A DNA stretch of 16,716 nt from an uncultured Cellvibrio sp. (GTDB lineage Bacteria > Pseudomonadota > Gammaproteobacteria > Pseudomonadales > Cellvibrionaceae): assembly GCA_946481095.1 (NCBI GenBank), contig CAMLML010000087.1:1-16716 (forward strand), read 5' to 3'. A program made the translations under genes and the position numbers. Shown one piece after another: positions 1 to 7,318 of the stretch; the stretch's first letter is position 1; each line of letters opens with the position of its first letter. The notes below the pieces were generated by a model. The model searched no databases and was not told the DNA's origin. It worked only from the letters and a program-made list of their open reading frames with translations.

Positions 1-768
1 GAAAAAAGCTTGAAAGAGGAGATAGATAAAAAAACCTATTCTTATAAGGTGATTGCCGATCTTGATTTGGTGGATCCGGAAAAAACAACGGCCAAAGCCG
101 TAATCAAAAACTCCCGGCAGAATAATATGGAGAAAGAATTAAGTATTATGGGTAATGACCACTGGCAGCTCAATTTCACTCCGGTAGAGATAGCAAAATA
201 TACTGTTAGTTTTGAGATGAATGGTGCAGGTTTGGATGGTGCACCGATTCAGGAAACCCTGCAAGCCGAAGAGTTTTATTTTCCCGATGAAGAAACTGTA
301 AAAGCGGATGAAGCAGCAAAAGCTGCAGCCGAAAAAGTACCGGAAGAAATTGAAGTAGAAACTGAAGAACCCACTCCGCCTCTCGATACCAAAGAACCCG
401 AAGTGGATGTGAAGGATCAGGCATCATCCTGGGTTTTATGCGCTGTGATAGCGGTATCCAATTTGTTATTAATTGGTTTGGGGTATCTGGCGTATCGTTT
501 GTTGTTGGGTAAAAAATCGACTAATGACATGGATGAAATAGAAAAAACATTGAATATGGATGTAAAAAATATAAAACCTGAATCACCTGAAGAAACAAAA
601 ACAATTATTGACGTTTCGGAAGAAAGTGAAGCGCACATACCTATTAACGACAATCCTGCCAATAACAAGCCTGCCAAGATGCCAACGTCAAAATCAGAAG
701 ATGAAGATATGGCAGAAAATTTATTTCCACTGGATAATCTGGATGAGCCCGGCGATAAAAAGCCCTGA
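1..768 (+). CDS. C-terminal part of a membrane protein, TIGR03503-like (5' end outside window)
   Basis: The frame is open from the first base, so the gene starts upstream and only its last 255 residues are here. The N-terminal part looks like a beta-sandwich accessory domain (alternating hydrophobic residues, then a WQLNFTP segment). An acidic, Glu/Pro/Ala-rich linker follows, then one clear membrane helix at about residues 140-168 with a basic stop-transfer edge, then an acidic cytoplasmic tail of about 85 residues. This order of an extracytoplasmic beta domain, acidic linker and single C-terminal helix resembles the gammaproteobacterial TIGR03503 family of unknown function. That assignment is from memory of the layout, because the diagnostic N-terminal half is missing. 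Membrane anchoring is well supported; the molecular role is unknown. Confidence 0.7.
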   Translation, partial: EKSLKEEIDKKTYSYKVIADLDLVDPEKTTAKAVIKNSRQNNMEKELSIMGNDHWQLNFTPVEIAKYTVSFEMNGAGLDGAPIQETLQAEEFYFPDEETVKADEAAKAAAEKVPEEIEVETEEPTPPLDTKEPEVDVKDQASSWVLCAVIAVSNLLLIGLGYLAYRLLLGKKSTNDMDEIEKTLNMDVKNIKPESPEETKTIIDVSEESEAHIPINDNPANNKPAKMPTSKSEDEDMAENLFPLDNLDEPGDKKP

Positions 769-863
769 ATAAAATCGCTATTGCTTCCATTAAAAATTTC
801 AAATAGTTTACTATCCAGTAACTGTCTAATCTTGCCTTAACAAGCAAAAAATCGGAGAAGAAT

Positions 864-1331
864 ATGAAAATTGATATAGGTATTCCTGAAACAGAGCGTC
901 TTGCGATTGCGCAGGGGTTGTCGCGGTTATTGGCTGATACCTACACGCTCTACCTGAAAACGCATAATTTTCACTGGAATGTTACAGGTCCCATGTTTCA
1001 AACATTACACTTGATGTTTGAAACACAATATAACGAATTGGCGCTGGCTGTTGATCAAATTGCTGAGCGCATTCGTTCACTAGGCGCGCCAGCACCGGGG
1101 ACTTACAAACAATATGCGCAGCTCAGCAGCATTAAAGAAGATGAAGGTATTCCCAAGGCGCAAGACATGATCCGTTTGTTGGTTGAAGGTCAGGAAGCTG
1201 TAGTGAAAACGGCCAGATCCTTGTACCCGATAGTTGAATCTGCAAATGATGAGGCTACCGCTGATCTGCTAACGCAACGCATCCAACTCCACGAAAAAAC
1301 GGCCTGGATGTTGCGCAGTATGTTGGAATAG
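864..1331 (+). CDS. dps: Dps-family DNA-protecting ferritin-like protein
   Basis: At 155 residues this has the length of a typical Dps. Dps subunits form a 12-mer shell that oxidises ferrous iron with peroxide, stores it, and in many species coats DNA under starvation or oxidative stress. The signature HNFHWNVTG lies at residues 34-42, a second His at 49, and D64 and E68 follow in a DQIAERI segment; these are the usual inter-subunit ferroxidase ligands. The C-terminal helix also looks normal. There is no Lys-rich N-terminal extension like that used for DNA binding in E. coli Dps, so direct DNA coating is uncertain. A GGAG ribosome site sits just upstream of the ATG. The gene appears monocistronic, ending at the terminator at 1374-1403. 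Confidence 0.93.
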   Translation: MKIDIGIPETERLAIAQGLSRLLADTYTLYLKTHNFHWNVTGPMFQTLHLMFETQYNELALAVDQIAERIRSLGAPAPGTYKQYAQLSSIKEDEGIPKAQDMIRLLVEGQEAVVKTARSLYPIVESANDEATADLLTQRIQLHEKTAWMLRSMLE

Positions 1332-1373
1332 AAATGCGACACAGGTTGCTCTTTACCATGTCCGGGAATAGTA

Positions 1374-1403
1374 TTCACCCTGGCTTGGTGAAGAGTTTTT
1401 TTT
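1374..1403 (+). terminator. dps terminator that also forms the lpxO leader
   Basis: TTCACC (1374-1379) pairs with GGTGAA (1387-1392) around a 7-base loop; GAG and eight T residues follow (1396-1403). This is the form of a rho-independent terminator, though the 6-bp stem is short. The T-tract ends at base 1403 and the lpxO ATG starts at 1404. The only Shine-Dalgarno-like bases for lpxO (GGTGAAGAG) are the 3' arm and its flank. Confidence 0.55.
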
Positions 1404-2303
1404 ATGGGAACCGCAATTTTAGTTTTATTTATTATTTGTGCTATCTATGTTCAATTGCGGGGGAAGATTCAGCATGAATTGATTTCCCGTAAAATAACCG
1501 ATCATGCAAACTTTCTTGCCCCTGTTAATTGCCTTTTTTATGCTTTCTCAAAAAAAGGCAACTCAGTGTTTATTGATCCCGATGAATTTCCTGAATTGAA
1601 ACTGTTGCAAAATAATTGGCAACTGATTCGTGATGAAGCCTTGAACCTCAATTCTGTTGCACAAATCAAAGCCTCTGATGATTTGGATGACCTTGGATTT
1701 AATTCTTTTTTCAGAACGGGTTGGAAGCGATTTTATCTAAAATGGTATGGTGCCAATTTAAAATCGGCCGAACAACTTTGCCCTGAAACTATCAAATTAT
1801 TGAGTCAGGTTCCATCAATCAAAGGCGCCATGTTTACCATGTTACCGCCAGGTGCAAAGTTGGTAAGGCACCGTGACCCCTATGCGGGTTCTTTGCGTTA
1901 TCACCTTGGTTTGGTAACTCCCAATTCGGATGACTGTTATATTTCAGTAGATGGTGAGCGCTATTCATGGCGTGATGGTGAAGCAGTTGTTTTTGATGAA
2001 ACCTATATTCACTATGCTGAAAATAAAACAGATACCAATCGCATTATTTTGTTTGTGGATGTAAAGCGTCCGGTGAATTTCTTTTTAGTCGATTGGATCA
2101 ATGAAATATTTTCACGTGTTGTTATAGCTGCTACTGCCACGAAAAATATCAAAGGCGATAAAGTTGGTTTGCTTAACCAGGCTTTTCGTTATTTATATCA
2201 AGTTCGTGTTTTGGGCAAAAAAATAAAAATGTTCAATCGACCGTTGTATTATTTTTTACAGTACGGTTTGTATATCGGGTTGATTTACTGGATTTTCTTT
2301 TAG
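1404..2303 (+). CDS. lpxO: LpxO-like lipid A 2-hydroxylase (aspartyl/asparaginyl beta-hydroxylase family)
   Basis: LpxO is an Fe(II)/2-oxoglutarate-dependent inner-membrane enzyme that adds a 2-hydroxyl group to a secondary acyl chain of lipid A. The 299-residue length matches known LpxO proteins. The N-terminus is a membrane helix (1-19) followed by a basic segment; a hydrophobic C-terminus (about 281-299) could be a second anchor. The catalytic core has the iron ligands H156-R-D158 in RHRDP, a distal H203 in YIHYAEN, and R213 placed to bind 2-oxoglutarate. The ATG is favoured because the first residues already form the family's N-terminal helix. Its ribosome site lies within the preceding terminator hairpin, so expression may depend on read-through or its own weak promoter. 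A relative acting on another hydroxylation substrate cannot be excluded. Confidence 0.85.
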   Translation: MGTAILVLFIICAIYVQLRGKIQHELISRKITDHANFLAPVNCLFYAFSKKGNSVFIDPDEFPELKLLQNNWQLIRDEALNLNSVAQIKASDDLDDLGFNSFFRTGWKRFYLKWYGANLKSAEQLCPETIKLLSQVPSIKGAMFTMLPPGAKLVRHRDPYAGSLRYHLGLVTPNSDDCYISVDGERYSWRDGEAVVFDETYIHYAENKTDTNRIILFVDVKRPVNFFLVDWINEIFSRVVIAATATKNIKGDKVGLLNQAFRYLYQVRVLGKKIKMFNRPLYYFLQYGLYIGLIYWIFF

Positions 2304-2459
2304 TCGTCACGATCAACAATAATTCCGATGAAACCGTTTTCAATCATTTTTAATTTTCCCATTACTTTTCTTTTCAATTAATTGCTAGATCAATTCTTTC
2401 AATATCAGTATTGTCAGACAATTCCAATAGCAAAAATTGTTAATTGAAGGAAAAATAAA

Positions 2460-3482
2460 ATGTATAAATCATCGGTCGTTGCTTATTGTTTTGGTTTGAT
2501 TGGATTATTGGTTTGTATGGGTGTTCAAGCAGAGCATCCCATCAAATCATTCAAGGATATTCAATGGGCCGAGCCCAAAGGTTTTAAATTAACGGCAGAT
2601 ATTTATGTGCCGGAAATCAAAAAAAAGAATTTTCCGGTATTGATTATTTTTCATGGTGGTGGATGGTTGTTGAATTCAAAATCCATCATGACGGATATGT
2701 CGCAATACATGGCATCCAATGCCGAATTGATTGTAGTGAATATGAATTATCGGTTATTGGCTGATGTCAATAACACCACTACAGCTAACGAAATTGTTGA
2801 GGATGCTTTGGGTGCTGTTCTCTGGGTAAAAGATCACATCAAACAATACGGCGGCAACCCGAAGCAAATTGCAATTACCGGTGATAGTGCAGGTGGCCAT
2901 CTGGCCTCTATGGTGATGTTTGCAGGCCGCTCATTGGAGTCGGATGGTTTTGCTGGTGATACCTTGGGTTTCAAACCAACTTATTTACCAAAAAATAAAA
3001 CGGCTGAGCAAATTGCTAAAAAAGATGGTGCAAGAGTGCAAGCTGTTATTTTGAGTTACACCGCATTTGATTTATTGGGGGCTGCAAAAAATGGATTTGA
3101 AACCTCACAAAATATGTTTTGGAAATGGGCCAATGCTACTCCAAGGGGGTTATTTGGTGCAGGCATAACAACTGAATCCCACGCGGATTTTTATAAAGCG
3201 GTTTCGCCGATTAATTACATACCTGACAGCAAAAAATACAAACTGCCACCTCAGTTGGTTCATGTCGGAAGCCTTGATGGTTTAACCACGCCACAGGTTG
3301 CAGGCCATTACGTAGATTTATTAAAACAACATAACCAGCCTGTAGAATTTAAAGTCTATGAAGGCAAGGGCCATGGTTTTCTTGACTCAGGCTGCAATGA
3401 TTACACCGGTGGTTGTTTCAAGGATTTGGCTATTCCGACCTTAAAAGACATGATCGTATTTTTGGATAAAATATTTAAATAG
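2460..3482 (+). CDS. Secreted alpha/beta hydrolase (esterase, BD-FAE/HSL-like)
   Basis: A 340-residue serine hydrolase with an export signal: a hydrophobic stretch at about 6-22 ends at VQA-E, a plausible signal peptidase I site near residue 24. The oxyanion-hole motif HGGGW is at 65-69, the nucleophile S143 in GDSAGG, the acid D273 in GSLDG, and H305 in GKGHGF, giving a complete triad in family order. The length between core and C-terminus includes a lid-like insert at about 150-240. Substrate is not visible; relatives cleave short acyl or acetyl esters, including those on plant polysaccharides, which would suit a polysaccharide degrader. Two Cys near the C-terminus (GCNDYTGGC) could form a disulfide in the periplasm. 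An A-rich stretch with GAAGGA lies before the ATG. Confidence 0.85.
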   Translation: MYKSSVVAYCFGLIGLLVCMGVQAEHPIKSFKDIQWAEPKGFKLTADIYVPEIKKKNFPVLIIFHGGGWLLNSKSIMTDMSQYMASNAELIVVNMNYRLLADVNNTTTANEIVEDALGAVLWVKDHIKQYGGNPKQIAITGDSAGGHLASMVMFAGRSLESDGFAGDTLGFKPTYLPKNKTAEQIAKKDGARVQAVILSYTAFDLLGAAKNGFETSQNMFWKWANATPRGLFGAGITTESHADFYKAVSPINYIPDSKKYKLPPQLVHVGSLDGLTTPQVAGHYVDLLKQHNQPVEFKVYEGKGHGFLDSGCNDYTGGCFKDLAIPTLKDMIVFLDKIFK

Positions 3483-3496
3483 ATTCAGGCCAGTGA

Positions 3497-3530
3497 AGTC
3501 AGTGGATCATTTTTACCTAACCCACTGATT
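3497..3530 (+). terminator. Possible terminator after the hydrolase gene
   Basis: TCAGTGG (3499-3505) pairs with CCACTGA (3522-3528), extendable by one G-T and one A-T pair, around a 16-base loop. The loop is long and only a few T residues follow, so termination strength is doubtful. Its place 15 bases after the hydrolase stop supports the role. Confidence 0.35.
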
Positions 3531-3568
3531 TGCAATAAAAAATACTGTCCCGGGCAAAAAACTTTTCC

Positions 3569-3597
3569 TTGACACTCCCTGCTGACCTACATAAAAT
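3569..3597 (+). promoter_or_regulatory. Sigma70 promoter of tRNA-Ala
   Basis: A perfect -35 box TTGACA (3569-3574) is followed by exactly 17 bases and a -10 box TAAAAT (3592-3597). A GC-rich discriminator (GCGCGCC) comes directly after the -10 box, as in stable-RNA promoters under stringent control. Transcription would begin around 3603-3606, about 30 bases before the mature tRNA. Confidence 0.85.
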
Positions 3598-3632
3598 GCG
3601 CGCCACCTCAGACATGGCTGTCACTGGATTTT

Positions 3633-3708
<76 letters not shown>

Positions 3709-3718
3709 AATTAAAAAA

Positions 3719-3748
3719 CCCGCTTATGCAAAATAAGCGGGTTTTTTG
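3719..3748 (+). terminator. Rho-independent terminator of tRNA-Ala
   Basis: A perfect 9-bp stem CCCGCTTAT (3719-3727) / ATAAGCGGG (3733-3741) with a 5-base loop is preceded by six A and followed by six T. The A/T flanks make it bidirectional, so it could also stop transcripts from the minus-strand gene that ends at 3776. Confidence 0.92.
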
Positions 3749-3775
3749 TTTTTGATCTGTGTTTTACGTCATTCC

Positions 3776-4054
3776 TTATTTCTTGATATCAAGCGCATCC
3801 AGTGCCATTCGCAAATCATAGATTGCATTTGCAATTTCATCATTGGTCAGGATATCAATCGCAGCTCGCGACTGCAGGGAATCCTGTGTAAGTTGCGCAT
3901 TAATGTTGGCGAATAACAGGTTAAGGTGTTCAGAGATTAATCGCAGATTATTATCTTTTATAGCCTTGCTGATTTCGGCAACCAATGAACTCCGCTGGTT
4001 TTTTCTTAACTGGGTAATTGAATCAGTAATTTGAGAGTTAACACTGTCTGGCAT
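3776..4054 (-). CDS. Small hypothetical protein (92 aa)
   Basis: I do not recognise this family. The start at 4054 is chosen because AAGGAG (4061-4066 on this strand) lies six bases upstream of that ATG; an upstream in-frame start at 4084 would add ten residues and put the ribosome site inside the gene. The product is a soluble, mostly helical protein: a basic N-terminal segment (TQLRKNQRSS), then two or three amphipathic helices rich in Leu, Ala and Asn. There is no Cys, signal peptide or membrane segment. It lies downstream of the tetR-like gene on the same strand with a 150-base gap. The strong ribosome site and codon usage support a real gene. Confidence 0.72.
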   Translation of the reverse strand: MPDSVNSQITDSITQLRKNQRSSLVAEISKAIKDNNLRLISEHLNLLFANINAQLTQDSLQSRAAIDILTNDEIANAIYDLRMALDALDIKK

Positions 4055-4204
4055 AACAATCTCCTTAATAAATAACGTGAACAAAAACTATAGTTGAAAC
4101 CCAAACAAAAACCGCTCAATAAAATGATAAAAATCAAATGAATGATATGTCGGCGCAATTTTCATTTGTAAGATATCTGTTGCTTGAAGATACAACCATG
4201 CAAA

Positions 4205-4771
4205 CTAGTCAAAAATATAGGATTGTACGGTTGAACCTACTCGATGAATTAATTGATTACGATCAGCTTTTACCATAGGTGGTAAGGCTAATACATAACG
4301 ACACAAGGCCAGCCCCAGGATTTGTGACGCAACCAGGCAAGCGCGCAACATTACTTTTTCATCTGAGTCTTTGCAGATTTTTTTAAGCATAGGCACAGTT
4401 TGTTTTGCAAAAATATCCTGCACTCGTTTTGCAGCATCGGTATTAGTCACCGCAGAACGCAATAACACCATCAATGCCTCGTCTCCTTCCCAACGATTGA
4501 GAAAGTGCTCAACCAGAGTAGAGCCGATTTTTTCTTTATCAACATCGGTGAGATCGGGCAGGTGCAAATCAATTTCTGAGGCTGCTTCAAACAAGTTTTT
4601 TTTATCACCGAAATAACGCATCACCATAGCGGGGTCAATTCCCGCAGAGGTTGCTATGGCGCGAATGGTCGCGCCCTGAAATCCGGACGACGCAAAGTGT
4701 TCGCGAGCGGCGGCGAGAATCGCAGCTTTGGTCGCATCAGAACGGCGGAGTGGGGGAGTGTTTTCATTCAT
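4205..4771 (-). CDS. TetR/AcrR-family transcriptional regulator
   Basis: About 188 residues, the usual TetR length. The N-terminal 50 residues form the DNA-binding domain: a helix beginning RSDATKAAILAAAREHF, then GATIRAIATSAG and the recognition helix PAMVMRYFGDK, which matches the family's 'YYYFxxK' region. The rest is the helical ligand-binding domain. I place the start at the ATG at 4771; a TTG at 4789 would add six residues but falls inside the palindrome at 4783-4802. Neither start has a good ribosome site. The gene is divergent from the FAD monooxygenase, the classic layout for a TetR repressor that controls its neighbour and itself. The inducer is not predictable but may be the aromatic or polyketide-like substrate of the monooxygenase. 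Confidence 0.88.
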   Translation of the reverse strand: MNENTPPLRRSDATKAAILAAAREHFASSGFQGATIRAIATSAGIDPAMVMRYFGDKKNLFEAASEIDLHLPDLTDVDKEKIGSTLVEHFLNRWEGDEALMVLLRSAVTNTDAAKRVQDIFAKQTVPMLKKICKDSDEKVMLRACLVASQILGLALCRYVLALPPMVKADRNQLIHRVGSTVQSYIFD

Positions 4772-4782
4772 TGGCGCAGTAT

Positions 4783-4802
4783 AAGTCAATGCTCGTTGAC
4801 TT
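4783..4802. promoter_or_regulatory. Candidate TetR operator
   Basis: A 20-base palindrome, AAGTCAA (4783-4789), six-base spacer, TTGACTT (4796-4802), sits in the 55 bases between the divergent tetR-like and monooxygenase starts. Two perfect 7-base arms are typical for a TetR dimer site. Occupancy would cover both leaders. Confidence 0.6.
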
Positions 4803-4826
4803 TAATTTTCTTGATCGGAGACCAAT

Positions 4827-5984
4827 ATGAAACACACTAATTTTGAGCCCTTTGATACAGATGTTTTGATCGTGGGTGCAGGACCAACAGGCCTTACTTT
4901 GGCGGCCTCACTGGCGCAAAAAGGCATTCGCTACTTGCTGGTAGATGCTCAGGCAGAAGGGGCGAATACCTCAAGGGCCGCTGTGATACATGCCAAAACT
5001 CTGGAAGTGCTCAGGCCTTTGGGGATTACCGATTCGTTGCTTGCCAAGGGTAAAGCTGTCAGCCGTTTTACGATTCGCGACCGGAACAGAGTACTTTTGC
5101 CTATAGACTTCACGAATCTTCCGTCTGAATTTAATTTTGCATTGATGCTATCCCAGGCAGTCACGGAACAGATTCTGATAGATAAACTGAGAGCAATTCA
5201 AAGCCCGCCACTTCGCCCCCATAAGCTCACGGGCTTTATCCAAAACGCTGATTCAGTTGAAGCCAGGTTTGATAATGGTCGCAACATCAGGGCGCGTTTT
5301 TTGGTTGGCGCAGATGGTATGCATAGTAAAGTGCGCGAAATTCTTGATATCGCTTTCGAGGGTAGCAGTTACAAAGAATCCTTTGTTCTGGCTGATGTGA
5401 AATTGAAAGGCGGAATACCTGCTGATGAAGTGATACTTTATTTTTCACCTGCGGGTATGGTGGTAGTGGCCCCTTTGCCAGATGGTGCAAGTCGGGTTGT
5501 GGCAACAGTTGACGATGCTCCTGAAAATCCGGATATGAACTTTATTCAATCGCTGCTGGATGCTCGTGGCCCAACAGAAAATCCGGCGAGTGTTGAAGAA
5601 ATTCTCTGGAGTTCTCGTTTCAGAGTGCATCATCGTCTTGCAGATCAATATCGCAAGGGGCGTGTTTTACTCGCGGGTGATGCTGCACATGTGCACAGTC
5701 CTGCAGGCGGGCAGGGTATGAATGCCGGAATTTTGGATGCGATAAATTTATCGGATGCATTACAAAAAGCATTGGCAGGTAATATGAACGCATTGGATGA
5801 ATATGAAAATATCAGACGACCTGTCGCTAAGGAAATTTTAAAGCTTTCAAGTCGCTTAACCAAAGTTGCTACTGCACAAAATACCAAACGATATGTTCGT
5901 AATATTATATTGATTGTGTTTTCGCTGCTGCCATCACTTAAACGACGCCTTGCATTACAGCTATCGGGCTTGATCTATCGCTAA
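4827..5984 (+). CDS. FAD-dependent monooxygenase (PF01494, aromatic hydroxylase type)
   Basis: A 385-residue flavoprotein hydroxylase of the p-hydroxybenzoate hydroxylase class, which uses NAD(P)H and O2 to hydroxylate aromatic or related substrates. It has the dinucleotide-binding GAGPTG (17-22) after a DVLIVG strand, the DG motif GADGMHSKVR (161-170), and the second FAD motif GRVLLAGDAAH (278-288) with PAGGQGMN just after it. The length is shorter than the roughly 500-600-residue phenol-type enzymes, so a C-terminal thioredoxin-like domain is absent. The C-terminus is basic and hydrophobic (NIILIVFSLLPSL) and might contact the membrane. A GGAG ribosome site (4816-4819) precedes the ATG. Control by the divergent TetR protein is likely. 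Confidence 0.88.
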   Translation: MKHTNFEPFDTDVLIVGAGPTGLTLAASLAQKGIRYLLVDAQAEGANTSRAAVIHAKTLEVLRPLGITDSLLAKGKAVSRFTIRDRNRVLLPIDFTNLPSEFNFALMLSQAVTEQILIDKLRAIQSPPLRPHKLTGFIQNADSVEARFDNGRNIRARFLVGADGMHSKVREILDIAFEGSSYKESFVLADVKLKGGIPADEVILYFSPAGMVVVAPLPDGASRVVATVDDAPENPDMNFIQSLLDARGPTENPASVEEILWSSRFRVHHRLADQYRKGRVLLAGDAAHVHSPAGGQGMNAGILDAINLSDALQKALAGNMNALDEYENIRRPVAKEILKLSSRLTKVATAQNTKRYVRNIILIVFSLLPSLKRRLALQLSGLIYR

Positions 5985-6001
5985 ACATTAAAAATGAAAA
6001 T

Positions 6002-6036
6002 CATCTTCCAGTCTGGTATTGGCAAGCTGGAAGATG
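6002..6036. repeat. 10-bp inverted repeat after the monooxygenase gene
   Basis: CATCTTCCAG (6002-6011) and CTGGAAGATG (6027-6036) are perfect inverted arms around a 15-base loop, 18 bases after the monooxygenase stop. There is no T-tract on the plus side; reading the minus strand the stem is followed by a T-rich run (ATTTTCATTTTT). It may be a bidirectional or rho-assisted terminator, or an mRNA 3'-end stabiliser. Confidence 0.5.
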
Positions 6037-6144
6037 CGGTATTAATAACTCGCCCGGTTTTAATTCTGTAATATTGCGTGTCTTTTTATTAGTATTCGTT
6101 CAAGCGTTTTTTAATTTTTATCGAAATAAATCAATGAGGTCTAA

Positions 6145-6576
6145 ATGAAAAATCAACCCAATAAATTCTTAATGCTCGGCGCAAGCTTGAGTGCAATTGC
6201 TGCAGCTCTTCATTTGGCTTGTATATATTTCGGTGCGCCCTTGTTTCGTTTTCTCGGAACCGAGGCGATGGCAGTTATGTATGAATCAGGCAATACCACC
6301 GAGCCGATAGTGGTTTGCATTTTGCTCGCCGGTATATTCCTGACATGGTCTGCTTATGCATTATCAGGCGCAGGAGTGATTCGTAAACTACCACTGGTGC
6401 GCACAGCTTTAGTCTGCATTAGTTTGATTTATCTTGCGCGTGGAATAGCCTTTCCTTTGATTGCACCTTATTTTCCAGAAAATACCATGGCCTTTTGGTA
6501 CTACTCATCCGCCATAGTCTTGGCAATTGGTCTGACACATCTTATTGGTTTGGTGCAAGTCTGGAATAAACAGTGA
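6145..6576 (+). CDS. Four-helix integral membrane protein, hypothetical
   Basis: The 143 residues contain four hydrophobic helices at about 8-30, 53-73, 85-106 and 117-138, with short charged loops, so this is a small inner-membrane protein. A Glu/Ala-rich loop (LGTEAMAVMYESGNTTEP) separates helices 1 and 2. I do not recognise a named family, and no transporter or enzyme signature is visible. GAGG (6136-6139) lies upstream of the ATG at suitable spacing. It is transcribed alone towards the convergent rnk gene and ends at the shared terminator 6589-6631. It could be linked to the monooxygenase upstream (160-base gap), but the inverted repeat at 6002-6036 between them argues for separate transcripts. 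Confidence 0.75.
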   Translation: MKNQPNKFLMLGASLSAIAAALHLACIYFGAPLFRFLGTEAMAVMYESGNTTEPIVVCILLAGIFLTWSAYALSGAGVIRKLPLVRTALVCISLIYLARGIAFPLIAPYFPENTMAFWYYSSAIVLAIGLTHLIGLVQVWNKQ

Positions 6577-6588
6577 TGATTGAGAGAA

Positions 6589-6631
6589 ATTTTCTTCGGA
6601 TGAATCAGAATTAAATTCATCCGAAGAAAAT
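6589..6631. terminator. Bidirectional terminator between the membrane protein gene and rnk
   Basis: Perfect 17-base arms (6589-6605 and 6615-6631) with a 9-base loop; the core is CTTCGGATGAA/TTCATCCGAAG flanked by TTTT and AAAA. It sits exactly between two convergent stop codons (6576 and 6641), so it can serve both genes. Confidence 0.9.
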
Positions 6632-6640
6632 CACTCGTTA

Positions 6641-7045
6641 TCAGGCGAGTTGTGCATGGATTTTTTCTGCTTGTGTAACGGCAACCACTTGCAGGTGGCG
6701 AATCTTTCCACTGGGTAAGGGCCAATCAATTTTGCCGCCCACACGCAAGCCAATAAGCGCTGTGCCAACAGGTGATAAAATAGAAATTCTCATTTTTTCG
6801 ATATTGGCATTGGCTGGATACACCAAAGTTACCGTTGATTCTTCAGCGGTGTCCAAATCAATAAATGTCACTCGCGAATCCATCGCGACAACATCCACCG
6901 GCAATTCGGTATTGCGAACAATTTTGGCGCGACCAAGTTCATTATCCAGTGCTTCTACAGCTGGCGTATCATATTTTTCTATCAAAGGCAGCAAGCTTTG
7001 ATAATCCCGTTCAGAAATAAACAGTGTTTTTTTAGCAATAGGCAT
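6641..7045 (-). CDS. rnk: Rnk, regulator of nucleoside diphosphate kinase (GreA/B-like C-terminal domain)
   Basis: A 134-residue protein with the Rnk layout: a short N-terminal helical region with ISERDYQSLLPLI, then a GreA/GreB-like C-terminal FKBP-like domain containing DVVAMDSRVTFIDLDTAEE, TLVYPANAN and ILSPVGTALIGLRVGGKIDW. Family members bind RNA polymerase near the secondary channel but lack the long coiled coil of GreA; the original phenotype is altered nucleoside diphosphate kinase levels and effects on alginate and stress physiology. The closing segment LPSGKIRHLQVVAVTQAEK is also typical. GAGGTG precedes the ATG. It is a single-gene unit ending at the bidirectional terminator. Confidence 0.93.
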   Translation of the reverse strand: MPIAKKTLFISERDYQSLLPLIEKYDTPAVEALDNELGRAKIVRNTELPVDVVAMDSRVTFIDLDTAEESTVTLVYPANANIEKMRISILSPVGTALIGLRVGGKIDWPLPSGKIRHLQVVAVTQAEKIHAQLA

Positions 7046-7134
7046 AGGGACACCTCAAAAGATAGACAAAAGTTTACTGTCGTTTGAAATCATTCAACAC
7101 GACATGAAAAAGTAAAATTTTTTAGAAACTGAAG

Positions 7135-7172
7135 TTAGGCGATTAAGTTATTAAAAAAACTTAATCGCCTAA
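7135..7172. terminator. 15-bp inverted repeat between rnk and the araC-like gene
   Basis: TTAGGCGATTAAGTT (7135-7149) pairs perfectly with its inverse at 7158-7172 across an 8-base A-rich loop. It lies 147 bases downstream of the AraC-like stop and upstream of the rnk start, so it probably ends the AraC transcript before it reads into rnk. A T-tract does not directly follow on either strand, so efficiency is unsure. The rest of 7046-7318 holds no convincing gene. Confidence 0.6.
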
Positions 7173-7318
7173 GAAATGGAAGGTGCGAACAGAATTTTTT
7201 CTCTGCGCGACGTTTAATAAAGTGTGATGGAAAAAAGGGCAAGTGTTCATGTGATGAACCATACTCCATATTATTGGATGTGGCAAGCCTTGGTGTTTTC
7301 TGGAATTTTTTCTGATTG

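Noticed and set aside
4796..4824. TTGACT as a -35 box for the monooxygenase gene
   Set aside because: A 17-base spacer puts the -10 at ACCAAT, next to the start codon, leaving no room for a leader; the bases are better read as an operator arm.
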